Notes under the pieces: model-generated
The model's database searches: none
The model's input: only the letters and a program-made list of their open reading frames with translations
What the model was told of the DNA's origin: nothing
Shown here: one piece after another, positions 16,756 through 25,522 of the stretch
Numbering within the stretch: the stretch's first letter is position 1
Layout of the letters: every line of letters begins with the position of its first letter
Assembly: GCF_009650605.1 (NCBI RefSeq)
Contig: NZ_WAJT01000001.1
Location: forward strand, 2,046,001 to 2,110,000
Direction of reading: 5' to 3'
Length of the DNA stretch: 64,000 bases
Source of the DNA: Labrenzia sp. CE80
GTDB lineage: Bacteria > Pseudomonadota > Alphaproteobacteria > Rhizobiales > Stappiaceae
Translations under genes and position numbers: made by a program

Positions 16756-18542
16756 GCCTCCACCTCCTCGCCGGTCTTGTCGCTAAGGCGAATATGCCTG
16801 TTAGTAATGCCCAGCAATTGTGGATCATGGGTGGCGATCAGCAATGTCCGACCACGAGACATTGCCTTGAGCCCCTCGATCACATCTCGTGCGGTCTCGC
16901 CGTCAAGACCGGCAGTCGGCTCGTCAGCAAGAATGACGGACGGCGCCTTGCGCATGGCCGCCCGTGCCAGGCCAAGTCGCCGTATCTCCCCAATGGATAG
17001 GCCGAACCCATCCTCGCCTATCACTGTGCCCAATCCTCGTGGCAGCCGCTCGACCAGATCAACGGCACCGGCCAGCTCAAGCGCCTGCCACATGTCGTCG
17101 TCACTGGCGTCAGGCTCAGCCTTTCGCAAGTTGGCCCTCACACTGCCTTGAAACAGTCGCGGTGCCTGACCGACCCAGGCAAGCGACTGGCGCCACGCCA
17201 TGAAGTCCATATGCGCAAGATTGCGTCCACCGACCAGAATTCTCCCCTCACCGAGGTCATGCAGACCCAGGAGACAGTCAATTATCGTGGTCTTGCCGGA
17301 GCCGCTTGGCCCGAGCAGCAACGCGGTTTCTCCAGCGGCGACCTCAAGATCTATCGAGTCCAGCACCCCACGCCCGCCAAGGGCAAGGCTAACTCTTTCG
17401 AAACGGATCGGCACGGTTGGTCGCAAGCATGAGGCGTCCAGGCTTTCAAAGGTATCTTGGGAAGGATCAGAAACCGGCAAGACTTCAGCGCGCGCCCTGA
17501 TATCCCACTCCAGTTCAGATAACGTCTCGGTGGCAGCCAGTCCGGCGGCGCGATCATGATAGGCAGCTGCGTAGGCCCTCAGCGGTGCAAAATAGTCCGG
17601 CGCCAGCAGGAGAATGAAGAGGCCGGAGGTATAGCCAAGCGGTGCACCCCAAGTTCCGATTTCAACATCGCCAAGCAGGGAAAACCCGACATAAACCGCG
17701 ACAAAGGCAATGCCGAGAGCGCTGAAGAGTTCGAGGACGGTGGACGAAAGAAAGGCAATGCTCAACACCTTCATGGTGCCCTTGCGAAATGCCTCACCCA
17801 CGGTCCGGATTTGGTCTTTCGTCCGGCCCACCGCTCCGAAGAGCCGCAGGGTTTCCAGACCCCGCACGCGATCAAGAAGAAATCCGCTCATGCGGGTGAG
17901 TTCCGCCTGTTGACCTTCACTGGCGGATTTAGCTTTCAAGCCGATCAGCGCCATGAAAACCGGTATCAGCGGGCCAGTCACCAGCAGGATAATGGCGGCA
18001 AGCCAGCTAACCATTGCCGTGGCCAGAATGATCCCCACAGGAACCAGGGAGACACGTATCTTTTGTGGGTAAAAATTCGACAGATAGGGTCCAAGGGCGT
18101 CGACCTGATCCCCGACATGGGCCGCAACGGCGCCGGAGGACGGAAGCGCGCTGGCTGGGGATGCCCCCGAGATCGCCGCGAGCAGCGCGCCGCGGACCCT
18201 GCTCTTCACCGCCCTTGCGGTCTGCCGCGCCCGTTTGCTTGCCTGCAAGTTCAAGAACATGCGCAAAGCAGCGAGCAGGACGAAAATCATCAGAAAAGCG
18301 ACGGTTCGCCAAGAGGAACCGCCATCCAGATTTCCTTCCGGAGCGACGAAGCTGGAAACGACCGATGAGATCAGCCAAGCCTGCGCGATCCAGAGAAGAT
18401 CCGACAAGGCGAACAACCGGCCCGCGCCCTTTAACTTGCGCGTTTCCTGCTCGCTCAGCGCCGCAAGGCCCTTTTCCTTATCGGAGCAATCTACTGCTGC
18501 CTGAGGCGTCTTCTGTGCCTGATTCAGATCAGTCACAGACAT
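16752..18542 (-). CDS. cydD: Heterodimeric ABC transporter CydDC, subunit CydD
   Basis: 596-residue permease/ATPase. The TM part is at about residues 40-330 and the ATPase at about 375-590, with Walker A LGPSGSGKTT and Walker B SVILADEPTAGLD. The signature is GLSIGEIRRLGLARA: the second Gly of LSGGE is Ile. CydD proteins often have a non-consensus signature (E. coli has LSVGQ from memory), so this marks the subunit rather than decay. It is the first gene of cydDCABX. The start is uncertain: ATG 18542 has only GGGG upstream and an ATG at 18584 has no ribosome-binding site. Confidence 0.9.
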   Translation of the reverse strand: MSVTDLNQAQKTPQAAVDCSDKEKGLAALSEQETRKLKGAGRLFALSDLLWIAQAWLISSVVSSFVAPEGNLDGGSSWRTVAFLMIFVLLAALRMFLNLQASKRARQTARAVKSRVRGALLAAISGASPASALPSSGAVAAHVGDQVDALGPYLSNFYPQKIRVSLVPVGIILATAMVSWLAAIILLVTGPLIPVFMALIGLKAKSASEGQQAELTRMSGFLLDRVRGLETLRLFGAVGRTKDQIRTVGEAFRKGTMKVLSIAFLSSTVLELFSALGIAFVAVYVGFSLLGDVEIGTWGAPLGYTSGLFILLLAPDYFAPLRAYAAAYHDRAAGLAATETLSELEWDIRARAEVLPVSDPSQDTFESLDASCLRPTVPIRFERVSLALGGRGVLDSIDLEVAAGETALLLGPSGSGKTTIIDCLLGLHDLGEGRILVGGRNLAHMDFMAWRQSLAWVGQAPRLFQGSVRANLRKAEPDASDDDMWQALELAGAVDLVERLPRGLGTVIGEDGFGLSIGEIRRLGLARAAMRKAPSVILADEPTAGLDGETARDVIEGLKAMSRGRTLLIATHDPQLLGITNRHIRLSDKTGEEVEA

Positions 18543-19301
18543 CAAGGCCCCGACGATCACGACCGGAAGGCTCGTCCATTGCACGTGTCACAAGCAATAT
18601 ATCCGTCCAAGCAGGCGCCATTCTCTCCCCAACGCTCGTTTTAAAACAGAGCAGTATCTTTTTTCGAACCGACCGGTTTGAAGACATTCGGGCCAAGAAC
18701 ACTCGGCTCCTCACCACCCTTCTTCAAATACCAGACGCTCCCTCGCCGAACTGGTGCTTGAAACCTATCCGCTCAAGGTTGCCTGAGAGGCTGTTTTAGG
18801 GCGAACTCCTGCAAAAAACCAGCTATCCATTCTGTGACAAATAGCGTTCCTTACGGTCGTGCCCTTGCGCCAAATCAAACAGAAGGCAACGAGCAACAGC
18901 TGTTCAGTCAGAGAAAATCGATATCAACAGCCGACCACCGCATGGCAATACACAGCCATAACCTACCTTGGATTGTAGTCGGCTGAGATCTGGCAAAGAC
19001 TCTGTATCCCAACGTAACTCTTGGATAAGTTCGAACGCGAGAAATAACAAACAAGCCACTGAAATAAAATGCGTTATTTGATCTATTGTCAAACTTGACC
19101 GCTAGCAAATTTACCGCAGAATGAATGCACTAGAAAAAATAAATGCAATTCAGCGCGATTTATGGTTGTAGTAGTGCCATTGTTATAAATCGATGTTTTG
19201 AATTTTCTTAAATTCATTTCCAGATGGCGCCGACCGCAAATTTTCGAGCGGCACTTTGGCCTCCATCTTACCTTGCAATGAGGTACCCGTAATCAACTTT
19301 A

Positions 19302-19329
19302 AAGCCGGCAACCTACACCGGCTTCTTTT
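19302..19329 (+). terminator. Orphan terminator, possible 3' end of a small RNA
   Basis: AAGCCGG (19302-19308), loop of nine, CCGGCTT (19318-19324), then CTTTTT. It reads on the plus strand but no plus-strand gene lies within about 11 kb upstream on this side of the cyd operon, so it may end an unannotated RNA starting in 19100-19250. Confidence 0.55.
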
Positions 19330-19402
19330 TACGAATTTCACACCCCCCAATTTTTTAGGGGCGCCGTTTCAATCCAAAAAACCTTGTGTTCCTGTGCAAA
19401 TG

Positions 19403-19428
19403 CAAAAGGGCGACCAGCCGGCCGCCCT
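19403..19428 (-). terminator. Terminator after mmsA
   Basis: AGGGCG (19407-19412) and CGCCCT (19423-19428) form a short GC stem. On the minus strand it is followed by TTTTGC. It lies 27 bases past the mmsA stop. Confidence 0.65.
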
Positions 19429-19454
19429 CAGCAGTTTCAGCAACTTGATGCTGG

Positions 19455-20954
19455 TTACTTCATGGTCGGGATGGAGAACTCCGCCCCTTCCTTGATTCCG
19501 GACGGCCAGCGGGCTGTCACGGTCTTGGTGCGGGTGTAGAACTTGAAGCCGTCAGGGCCATGCTGGTTCAGGTCGCCGAAGCCGGACTTCTTCCAGCCAC
19601 CGAAGGTGTGGTAGGCGAGTGGCACGGGAATCGGCACGTTGATGCCGACCATGCCGATATTGACCCGTGCTGCGAAATCACGCGCGGTATCGCCATCACG
19701 TGTGTAGATCGCGGTACCATTGCCATACTCATGGTCCATGGCGAGGCCGAGGGCCTCTTCATAGGTCTGGGCACGCACCACCGACAGGACAGGACCGAAG
19801 ATCTCGGTCTTGTAGATATCCATGTCCTTGGTGACCTTGTCGAACAGGCAGCCGCCCATGAAGAAACCGTCTTCATACCCCTGCATGGAGAAACCGCGGC
19901 CATCGACCACCAGGTCAGCACCTTCCTTGACGCCTTGATCGACCAGTCCTTTGACGCGAGTCAGTGCTTCCTTGGTAACGAGCGGACCGAAGTCAACATC
20001 ATCGCCCGCAGTATAAGGGCCGACTTTCAGGGCTTCGATCTTCGGTGCCAACTTGGCTACAAGGGCATCTGCAGTGGCGTCGCCAACAGGTACGGCAACG
20101 GAAACGGCCATGCAGCGCTCACCTGCTGCACCATAACCTGCGCCGATCAAAGCGTCGGCGGCCTGATCCATATCCGCATCCGGCATGATGATCATGTGGT
20201 TCTTGGCGCCGCCGAAGCACTGGGCGCGCTTACCGTTCGCCGTTGCGCGGGAATAGACGTACTGCGCGATCGGGGTCGAGCCAACAAAGCCAACCGCCTG
20301 AATAACTTCATGATCAAGGATGGCATCAACCGCACCCTTGTCGCCATTGACCACATTGAGCAGGCCTGCCGGAAGACCAGCTTCAATCATCAGTTCAGCA
20401 AGCATGATCGGCACGGAAGGATCGCGCTCGGACGGCTTCAGGATGAAGGCATTGCCGCAAGCAAGCGCCGGGCAGAATTTCCACATCGGAATCATCGCCG
20501 GAAAGTTGAACGGGGTGATACCCGCGACAACGCCGAGTGGCTGGCGCATGGAATACATGTCGATGCCGGGGCCCGCGCCTTCGGTGTATTCTCCTTTCAG
20601 GAGGTGCGGAGCGCCGATGCAGAATTCGGCCACTTCAAGACCACGGATCACATCGCCTTTGGCATCAGGCAACGTCTTGCCATGTTCACGCGACAGAGCC
20701 TCGGCCAGCTTGTCCATATCGCGGTTGAGAAGCTCAACAAACTTCATCATCACGCGGGCGCGGCGCTGCGGATTGGTCGCTGCCCATGCCGGCTGCGCCG
20801 CAGCCGCATTCGCAACGGCAGCATCAAGTTCGGCATCCGTGGCCAGCGCCACCTTGGCCTGAACTTCACCCGTCGCCGGATTGAAGACATCGGCAAAGCG
20901 ACCGGACGTGCCTTCGACGTGCTTGCCGCCGATGAAATGACCAATTGTCTGCAT
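19455..20954 (-). CDS. mmsA: CoA-acylating methylmalonate-semialdehyde dehydrogenase
   Basis: 499 residues, the normal length. It oxidises (methyl)malonate semialdehyde to propionyl-CoA or acetyl-CoA in valine and myo-inositol breakdown, using NAD and CoA. Family marks are FIGGKHVEGTSGRFADVFNP, GITPFNFPAMIPMWKFCPAL (in part), FVGSTPIAQYVY, catalytic Cys in GAAGERCMA, and GMVGINVPIPVPLAYHTFGG. The start MQTIGHFIGG has AGGGAGAAACGCC upstream. It is divergent from a LysR regulator. It fits the branched-chain theme with ilvD, livKHMGF and the HSD10-like SDR elsewhere in the window. Confidence 0.93.
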   Translation of the reverse strand: MQTIGHFIGGKHVEGTSGRFADVFNPATGEVQAKVALATDAELDAAVANAAAAQPAWAATNPQRRARVMMKFVELLNRDMDKLAEALSREHGKTLPDAKGDVIRGLEVAEFCIGAPHLLKGEYTEGAGPGIDMYSMRQPLGVVAGITPFNFPAMIPMWKFCPALACGNAFILKPSERDPSVPIMLAELMIEAGLPAGLLNVVNGDKGAVDAILDHEVIQAVGFVGSTPIAQYVYSRATANGKRAQCFGGAKNHMIIMPDADMDQAADALIGAGYGAAGERCMAVSVAVPVGDATADALVAKLAPKIEALKVGPYTAGDDVDFGPLVTKEALTRVKGLVDQGVKEGADLVVDGRGFSMQGYEDGFFMGGCLFDKVTKDMDIYKTEIFGPVLSVVRAQTYEEALGLAMDHEYGNGTAIYTRDGDTARDFAARVNIGMVGINVPIPVPLAYHTFGGWKKSGFGDLNQHGPDGFKFYTRTKTVTARWPSGIKEGAEFSIPTMK

Positions 20955-21070
20955 GGCGTTTCTCCCTGAAACTTGTCGGGTCGATAGTGACCTGAGTGTA
21001 CGTGAATCTTTCTTGCCTTTTATTTTTGTCGTAAACAAGCAGATGAAATCCGCATCCATTGTGCAAAATT

Positions 21071-21088
21071 CAAAGCAAGTTCGCTTTG
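21071..21088. promoter_or_regulatory. LysR operator candidate between mmsA and lysR
   Basis: CAAAGCAAGTTCGCTTTG is an imperfect 18-bp dyad: the outer six bases CAAAGC and GCTTTG are exact reverse complements. It lies 22 bp upstream of the LysR start and about 117 bp upstream of mmsA, a usual place for an autoregulatory site. Confidence 0.45.
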
Positions 21089-21109
21089 CTCACACAGGTC
21101 TACATTGCC

Positions 21110-21991
21110 ATGAACTGGGATGACATTCGCATTTTTCTGGCGGTCTCGCGCGCGGGGCAAATCCTTGCGGCCGCGAAACGCCTGGGGCTAAACCATGCAA
21201 CAGTCGCCCGCCGACTCACAGCTTTGGAAGCAGCTCTTGAAACCCGACTGTTCGACCGTTCGACCAGCGGCTGTTTTCTCACAGAGGCAGGATCCCGTTT
21301 CCTGGACAGCGCCGAGAGGATGGAAGCGGAGATGATGTCGGCCCGCGCCGACCTTGGCGGAAACTCGCTCGAGATCAGCGGCACGGTGCGGATCGGCGCG
21401 CCGGACGGTTTTGGTGTCGCCTATCTGGCGCCGCGCCTTGCGGCCCTGACCCGCGCCCACCCCGGCCTGACAGTCCAACTCGTACCCGTGCCAAGATCGT
21501 TTTCCCTGTCCCGGCGCGAGGCAGATATTGCCATCACCATCGACCGGCCGGAACACGGGCGGCTGATTGCCGCCAAGCTGGTCGACTACTCTCTCGGCCT
21601 TTACGCATCAAAGAACTACATTGCCCAAAAGGGCATGCCGGTCACGGTGGCTCAGCTCGCGTCACATGATCTGGTCGGCTATGTCGAAGACTTGGTCTAT
21701 TCCCCGGCCCTCAACTACGCAGCAGAAGTCACAAGAGACTGGCCGGCGCGCTTCGAAGTCGCCTCAGCGCTTGGGCAGACAGAAGCTGTCAGAGCAGGTG
21801 CTGGCATCGGCATCCTGCACGCCTTCATCGCCCGGAGCGACGAGACCTTCGTGCCAGTCCTGCCCGAAATCAAACTCACCCGTGCCTATTGGACCGTTCA
21901 ACACGAAAGCACAAAGCCCCTGCGCCATGTGGCTCTGGCCCTGGACTTCGTGCGCAAGACGGTGGCCAAGGATCGGGCAATGTTTGGCTAG
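21110..21991 (+). CDS. LysR-family transcriptional regulator
   Basis: 293 residues. The N-terminal winged helix is MNWDDIRIFLAVSRAGQ, then LNHATVARRLTALEAALETRLFDRS. A periplasmic-binding-protein-like effector domain follows from about residue 90 (SGTVRIGAPDGFGVAYLAPRL). It belongs to the group with a short C-terminus. Its orientation, divergent from mmsA, suggests that it regulates that gene. The start at 21110 fits the family; the frame remains open 51 bases upstream without support. Confidence 0.93.
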   Translation: MNWDDIRIFLAVSRAGQILAAAKRLGLNHATVARRLTALEAALETRLFDRSTSGCFLTEAGSRFLDSAERMEAEMMSARADLGGNSLEISGTVRIGAPDGFGVAYLAPRLAALTRAHPGLTVQLVPVPRSFSLSRREADIAITIDRPEHGRLIAAKLVDYSLGLYASKNYIAQKGMPVTVAQLASHDLVGYVEDLVYSPALNYAAEVTRDWPARFEVASALGQTEAVRAGAGIGILHAFIARSDETFVPVLPEIKLTRAYWTVQHESTKPLRHVALALDFVRKTVAKDRAMFG

Positions 21992-22038
21992 GCGGTTGCA
22001 GGTTGATCGGCAGGCTTGGGGGCTTTCCAAAATCGGCC

Positions 22039-22893
22039 TCACCGCTGAAACCCGTCAGCTGGCCGGATCAGATCCGGCTCGCCGAAATTCAGGATGATGT
22101 TCAATCGTTGAGAGGCTGCCGGATCACCGGTCAGTTTCGGGTTTTCGGGCGCAACAGACAGGCGTACGCCGCGGTCGGTCATCTCAAGCGCCTCGAAGCC
22201 CGATATTGCCTGCAAAAAGCGCTCGGGCACAGCCCAGCTGTAGCGATCGGACAATGCGCCGATTACCGAACGGACCGTTGCCTCGCCATATTCCATCTGG
22301 CGGGGATCCTCGACATTCAGCTTGAGCCGTAGGTAGTCGACCCGGTCTTCCGCCCCGCCACGCAACAGGAAGAACAAGGTCGCCGGTCCGAAATCAACGC
22401 TTGGCGTGGTCAGCGGAACCACATCGGAGGCACATTGCCAGCGCCCCCGCCTGAACGGTGCCTTGCTCCAGCCGCCGTTGGGCAATCCGATCTCCGTCAA
22501 CTCCGCGCAGAGCTCTTCCGGTTTTCCGAGAAATGTCAGCTTCAAACGGGCTGGCACCTGAATATCCGGCGCTGTCAGGCTGTCCTGCGTATCAGCGGAA
22601 AAGCCCGCGAGCGGATCAGGCGGCGGTGCGGCGACTTCCAAATCCGGCGACTGAACCAACTGGAGGTTTGACAGGACAACAATTGCCGCTAGGCCCAACA
22701 GCATGAGCGGTAGAGCCATCAGAAGCACCCTGGTCCAGTCCGTTTGCCTCGGCAAACCGTCGCCCGAAACCGGCCCAGCTGCTGGCGGCATTTTCCGGCG
22801 CTTTCCCGCAGGCACCTCATCGCCCCATGTGATCCCGGTGCGTCTTGGACGCTGAGCCGGTGCGGCTGGTTTCTTTCTTCGGCCTGCTCTCAT
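22039..22893 (-). CDS. Unrecognised membrane-anchored protein
   Basis: 284 residues; I do not recognise the family. A basic, Pro-rich N-terminus (AGRRKKPAAPAQRPRR) precedes one TM helix at about residues 57-78 (VLLMALPLMLLGLAAIVVLS). A Pro-rich linker and a C-terminal extracytoplasmic domain with two cysteines (ELCAELTEIG and RWQCASDVV) follow; these could form a disulfide. The topology fits a protein anchored with its domain in the periplasm. It ends 47 bp from the convergent LysR gene and is divergent from the aldolase at 23059. Start is either ATG 22893 or the adjacent GTG. Confidence 0.6.
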   Translation of the reverse strand: MRAGRRKKPAAPAQRPRRTGITWGDEVPAGKRRKMPPAAGPVSGDGLPRQTDWTRVLLMALPLMLLGLAAIVVLSNLQLVQSPDLEVAAPPPDPLAGFSADTQDSLTAPDIQVPARLKLTFLGKPEELCAELTEIGLPNGGWSKAPFRRGRWQCASDVVPLTTPSVDFGPATLFFLLRGGAEDRVDYLRLKLNVEDPRQMEYGEATVRSVIGALSDRYSWAVPERFLQAISGFEALEMTDRGVRLSVAPENPKLTGDPAASQRLNIILNFGEPDLIRPADGFQR

Positions 22894-23058
22894 CACTTGT
22901 CTGTCCGGGACTGCTCCACATGTGTTTTGCCATAGGCCCGGCCCGGCGTATATGGATCAATGCAACCTGATCCCGAGAATTTCCGCTCTTCAAAAACGGC
23001 GCGCCCTTGATCCATCGCGGCGCTGCCGGTTACATGACCCGAATTCCCGGGAGGTAGC

Positions 23059-23772
23059 ATGACCACGAACGAATTGCCTTCGGACTGCCCGCAGCTGCGG
23101 CGGGCCATCATCGAGACCGCACGCGCCTTGCCCGTCAAAGGACTGACCAAGGGAACGTCCGGCAATATCAGTGCCCGTATCAACTCCGGATTTCTGATCA
23201 CGCCCTCCGGCGTTCCCTATGATGATCTCACCGAAGACCTGATTGTGTCGATGGATCTTGATGGCGGCTATACCGGCGAGACCCTGCCGTCGTCCGAATG
23301 GCGCATGCATCTTGATATCTACCGGGAACGCGACGAGGCCGGTGCCGTGGTCCATTGCCACTCTCCGCGGGCGACCGCCCTTTCCTGCCTGCGCCTCGGC
23401 ATTCCGGCGTTTCACTATATGGTGGCCCTGGCCGGCGGCGACCGGATCGACTGCGCGCCCTACGCCACCTTCGGAACAAGCGCGCTTTCCATGGCAATGC
23501 TGCCGGCCCTTGAAGGCCGCACTGCCTGCCTTCTGGCCAATCACGGACAGATCGCGTTCGGCCCGACCCTCGCCAAGGCCCTTGGCACCGCGGTGGGCGT
23601 TGAAGATCTGGCCGATCAATATCTGTCTGCTCTCATCGTCGGTGATCCGGTCATTCTCGACGAGGATGAAATGAGCGAGATCCTGCGCAAGTTCAAGAAT
23701 TACGGCAAACAGAAGAGCGACCATGACCCGGATGCCGGCGCTGCTTTCGAGATGCCGATAAAGAGAGGATAG
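23059..23772 (+). CDS. Class II aldolase/adducin family protein
   Basis: 237-residue zinc-dependent aldolase or epimerase (AraD/FucA fold). TKGTSGNISAR is the phosphate-binding loop. SSEWRMHLDIY carries the catalytic Glu, VVHCHSPRATALSC holds two zinc His, and LLANHGQIAFG holds the third, so the active site looks intact. GGAGGTAGC precedes the ATG. It is followed after 3 bp by a ROK sugar kinase, indicating an operon that phosphorylates a sugar and then cleaves or isomerises the product. The substrate is not defined by sequence alone. Confidence 0.88.
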   Translation: MTTNELPSDCPQLRRAIIETARALPVKGLTKGTSGNISARINSGFLITPSGVPYDDLTEDLIVSMDLDGGYTGETLPSSEWRMHLDIYRERDEAGAVVHCHSPRATALSCLRLGIPAFHYMVALAGGDRIDCAPYATFGTSALSMAMLPALEGRTACLLANHGQIAFGPTLAKALGTAVGVEDLADQYLSALIVGDPVILDEDEMSEILRKFKNYGKQKSDHDPDAGAAFEMPIKRG

Positions 23773-23775
23773 ATC

Positions 23776-24666
23776 ATGAGGCTCGGCATTGACTGGGGCG
23801 GCACCAAGATGGAGATCATCGCACTGGATGCCAATGGCGCTGAGGTCTACCGGGAACGCGTTCCGACACCGCGCGATGACTATGACGGCTGCATTGAGGC
23901 GGTGGCGGCACTCGTCAGTGCAGCGGAATCCGCGACGGGTGCGACCGGCACGCTCGGGTTTGGCATCCCGGGATCGATTTCTCCGGCGAGCGGCCTGGTC
24001 AAAAACGCCAATTCCACCTGGATGAACGGCAGACCGCTGGACCGCGACCTCGAAGCCCGGCTGGGACGCCAAGTTCGCATTCAGAACGACGCCAATTGCC
24101 TTGCGGTCTCGGAAGCGACCGACGGCGCCGGTGCCGGCTGCCACTTCGTTCATGCCATCATCATCGGCACGGGCTCGGGCTCGGGGATCGCCATCGACGG
24201 CAAGGCTCACCGGGGCGCAAACGGCATTGGCGGCGAATGGGGTGCAATCCCAATACCCTGGATGACATCAGAGGAATTTCCCGGGCCAACCAACTGGCTG
24301 GGGCATCCCGGCGCAATCGACCACTGGTGCTCGGGCACGGGCTTCCAGGCAGACTACCTTGAGCGATCGGGCAAGGCGCTCAAGGGCCACGAAATCATGG
24401 CCCTCAAACGCAGCGGCGATGCTGTTGCCAGAGCGACCTATGAGGCCTATGCCAGCCGCCTCGCCCGCGCACTCGCCATGGCTGCGAACCTGATGGATCC
24501 TGACTGCTTCGTTCTCGGCGGCGGCATGTCGAACGTGGACGAGCTCTACGACGACCTCCTGCCCTTGATGCAGCCCTACATCATGTCAGATGTCTATGAG
24601 GTTCCCATCCGCAAAGCCAAACACGGCGACAGCTCAGGCGTCAGAGGCGCTGCGTGGCTGTGGTGA
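23776..24666 (+). CDS. ROK-family sugar kinase, fructokinase (Mak)-like, zinc site lost
   Basis: 296 residues. ROK features are GIDWGGTKMEIIAL (ATP phosphate loop), catalytic Asp105 in IQNDANC, IGTGSGSGIAIDGK, and ISGTGF-like CSGTGFQADY. The C-terminus VLGGGMSNVDELY and RKAKHGDSSGVRGAAWLW strongly recalls bacterial fructokinase Mak. In the ROK zinc motif His follows GGEWG and three Cys follow in CxCG...GC. Here the aligned positions are Ala157, Asn173, Leu175 and Ala180, so no zinc site remains. The rest of the protein is not degraded, so it is probably active on a hexose or a related sugar, coupled with the upstream aldolase. Confidence 0.85.
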   Translation: MRLGIDWGGTKMEIIALDANGAEVYRERVPTPRDDYDGCIEAVAALVSAAESATGATGTLGFGIPGSISPASGLVKNANSTWMNGRPLDRDLEARLGRQVRIQNDANCLAVSEATDGAGAGCHFVHAIIIGTGSGSGIAIDGKAHRGANGIGGEWGAIPIPWMTSEEFPGPTNWLGHPGAIDHWCSGTGFQADYLERSGKALKGHEIMALKRSGDAVARATYEAYASRLARALAMAANLMDPDCFVLGGGMSNVDELYDDLLPLMQPYIMSDVYEVPIRKAKHGDSSGVRGAAWLW

Positions 24667-24754
24667 GGGCTTGATCATATCGGGAATCTGTCTTGACTTC
24701 GCCGTTTTGACAGGGCGTGGTCTGGCCGTGTTCATCATCCAGACGAGGTTTTAT

Positions 24755-25522
24755 ATGCTCAGACCAATCATAGCAGCGACTGTGTCCGCCCTGATCTTGC
24801 TCACCCTGCCGGCCCAGGCGGAGGAGCTCAAGGTCACGGATATCACGATCGGCACTGGAGAAGAGGCAAACGTCGGCGAAACGGTAGTCGTGCATTACAC
24901 CGGCTGGCTGATGGACGGCACGAAGTTCGATTCCAGTCATGATCGCAATCAACCCTTCTCGTTCACACTCGGCGAGCGGCGGGTCATTCCCGGCTGGGAA
25001 CAAGGCGTTGAAGGCATGAAGGTCGGCGGCAAGCGTGAACTGATCATCCCGCCGGAACTAGGCTATGGCCGCCGAGGTGCAGGAAATGTGATCCCGCCGA
25101 ATGCAACGCTGAAGTTCGAGGTCGAGCTGCTCGAGGTCAAGGGCAAGAAATTTTCCGACATCGGAAATGATGAGCTGAAAGCAAAACTGGCGGCCGGCGT
25201 TCCGATCGTCGACATCCGGCGGCCTGATGAATGGAAGGCCACCGGCGTTCTCGCCGGCAGCCATCTGATTACGTTTTTCGATGAAAAAGGCCAAGTCAAC
25301 CCGGCCTTCGGAGACGAACTCCAGAAAGTGATCACCGGACCTGGCGACGAGATCGTTTTCATTTGCCAGTCGGGCAATCGCAGTTCGGTTCTGTCCCAGC
25401 ACCTTTCGGAAAAAGCCGGTTTCACCCAAATCGCGAATGTCCAGAACGGCATCGCGAGCTGGATCGAATCGGAAGGTGCGGTGGGCCCCGCGAGCCTTCC
25501 GGATAATTGCTGGCTCTGCTGA
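24755..25522 (+). CDS. Exported FKBP-type peptidyl-prolyl isomerase fused to a rhodanese domain
   Basis: 255 residues. A signal peptide ends near PAQA (about residue 22). The FKBP domain at about 25-130 has the complete core: VVHYTGWLMDGTKFDSS, FTLGERRVIPGWEQGVEGMK, and PPELGYGRRGAGNVIPPNATL (in part). A rhodanese domain at about 135-242 has VDIRRPDEWKATG and the active-site loop CQSGNRS with Cys204. The protein ends with Cys252-Trp-Leu-Cys255, a CxxC at the extreme C-terminus. This suggests a periplasmic folding factor that also handles sulfur or redox chemistry. GAGG lies six bases before the chosen ATG. The longer frame to 24590 overlaps the kinase gene and lacks a leader. Confidence 0.9.
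   Translation: MLRPIIAATVSALILLTLPAQAEELKVTDITIGTGEEANVGETVVVHYTGWLMDGTKFDSSHDRNQPFSFTLGERRVIPGWEQGVEGMKVGGKRELIIPPELGYGRRGAGNVIPPNATLKFEVELLEVKGKKFSDIGNDELKAKLAAGVPIVDIRRPDEWKATGVLAGSHLITFFDEKGQVNPAFGDELQKVITGPGDEIVFICQSGNRSSVLSQHLSEKAGFTQIANVQNGIASWIESEGAVGPASLPDNCWLC

Larger units (their letters stand above)
18543..19454. other. Gene-poor AT-rich gap between cydD and mmsA
   Basis: About 910 bases without a convincing gene, bounded by the 5' end of cydD and the 3' end of mmsA. From about 18830 to 19260 the base composition is clearly richer in A+T than the neighbouring genes. Short frames on the minus strand at 18904-19108 have no recognisable family or ribosome-binding site. A terminator-like hairpin reading on the plus strand at 19302-19329 has no coding gene upstream, which suggests a small RNA or a decayed gene. 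Confidence 0.5.

Noticed and set aside
16752..18542. Decay of CydD because of the altered LSGGE signature (LSIGE)
   Set aside because: Non-consensus signatures are common in CydD, Walker A and B are intact, and CydC carries the canonical motif.
18585..18900. FNR/FixK box (TTGAT-N4-ATCAA) upstream of cydD
   Set aside because: I looked for it because cytochrome bd is usually oxygen-regulated, but found no acceptable match.
18904..19108. Two overlapping frames of 62 and 66 codons on the minus strand in the gap upstream of cydD
   Set aside because: They overlap in different frames, lie in AT-rich DNA and show neither a ribosome-binding site nor a family pattern. One has a hydrophobic stretch, which is not enough.
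19560..20969. 469-residue open frame on the plus strand across mmsA
   Set aside because: Antisense shadow of mmsA; no family features and no independent ribosome-binding site.
22990..24210. 406-residue open frame on the minus strand across the aldolase and ROK kinase genes
   Set aside because: Antisense shadow spanning two well-supported genes; composition is typical of shadow frames.
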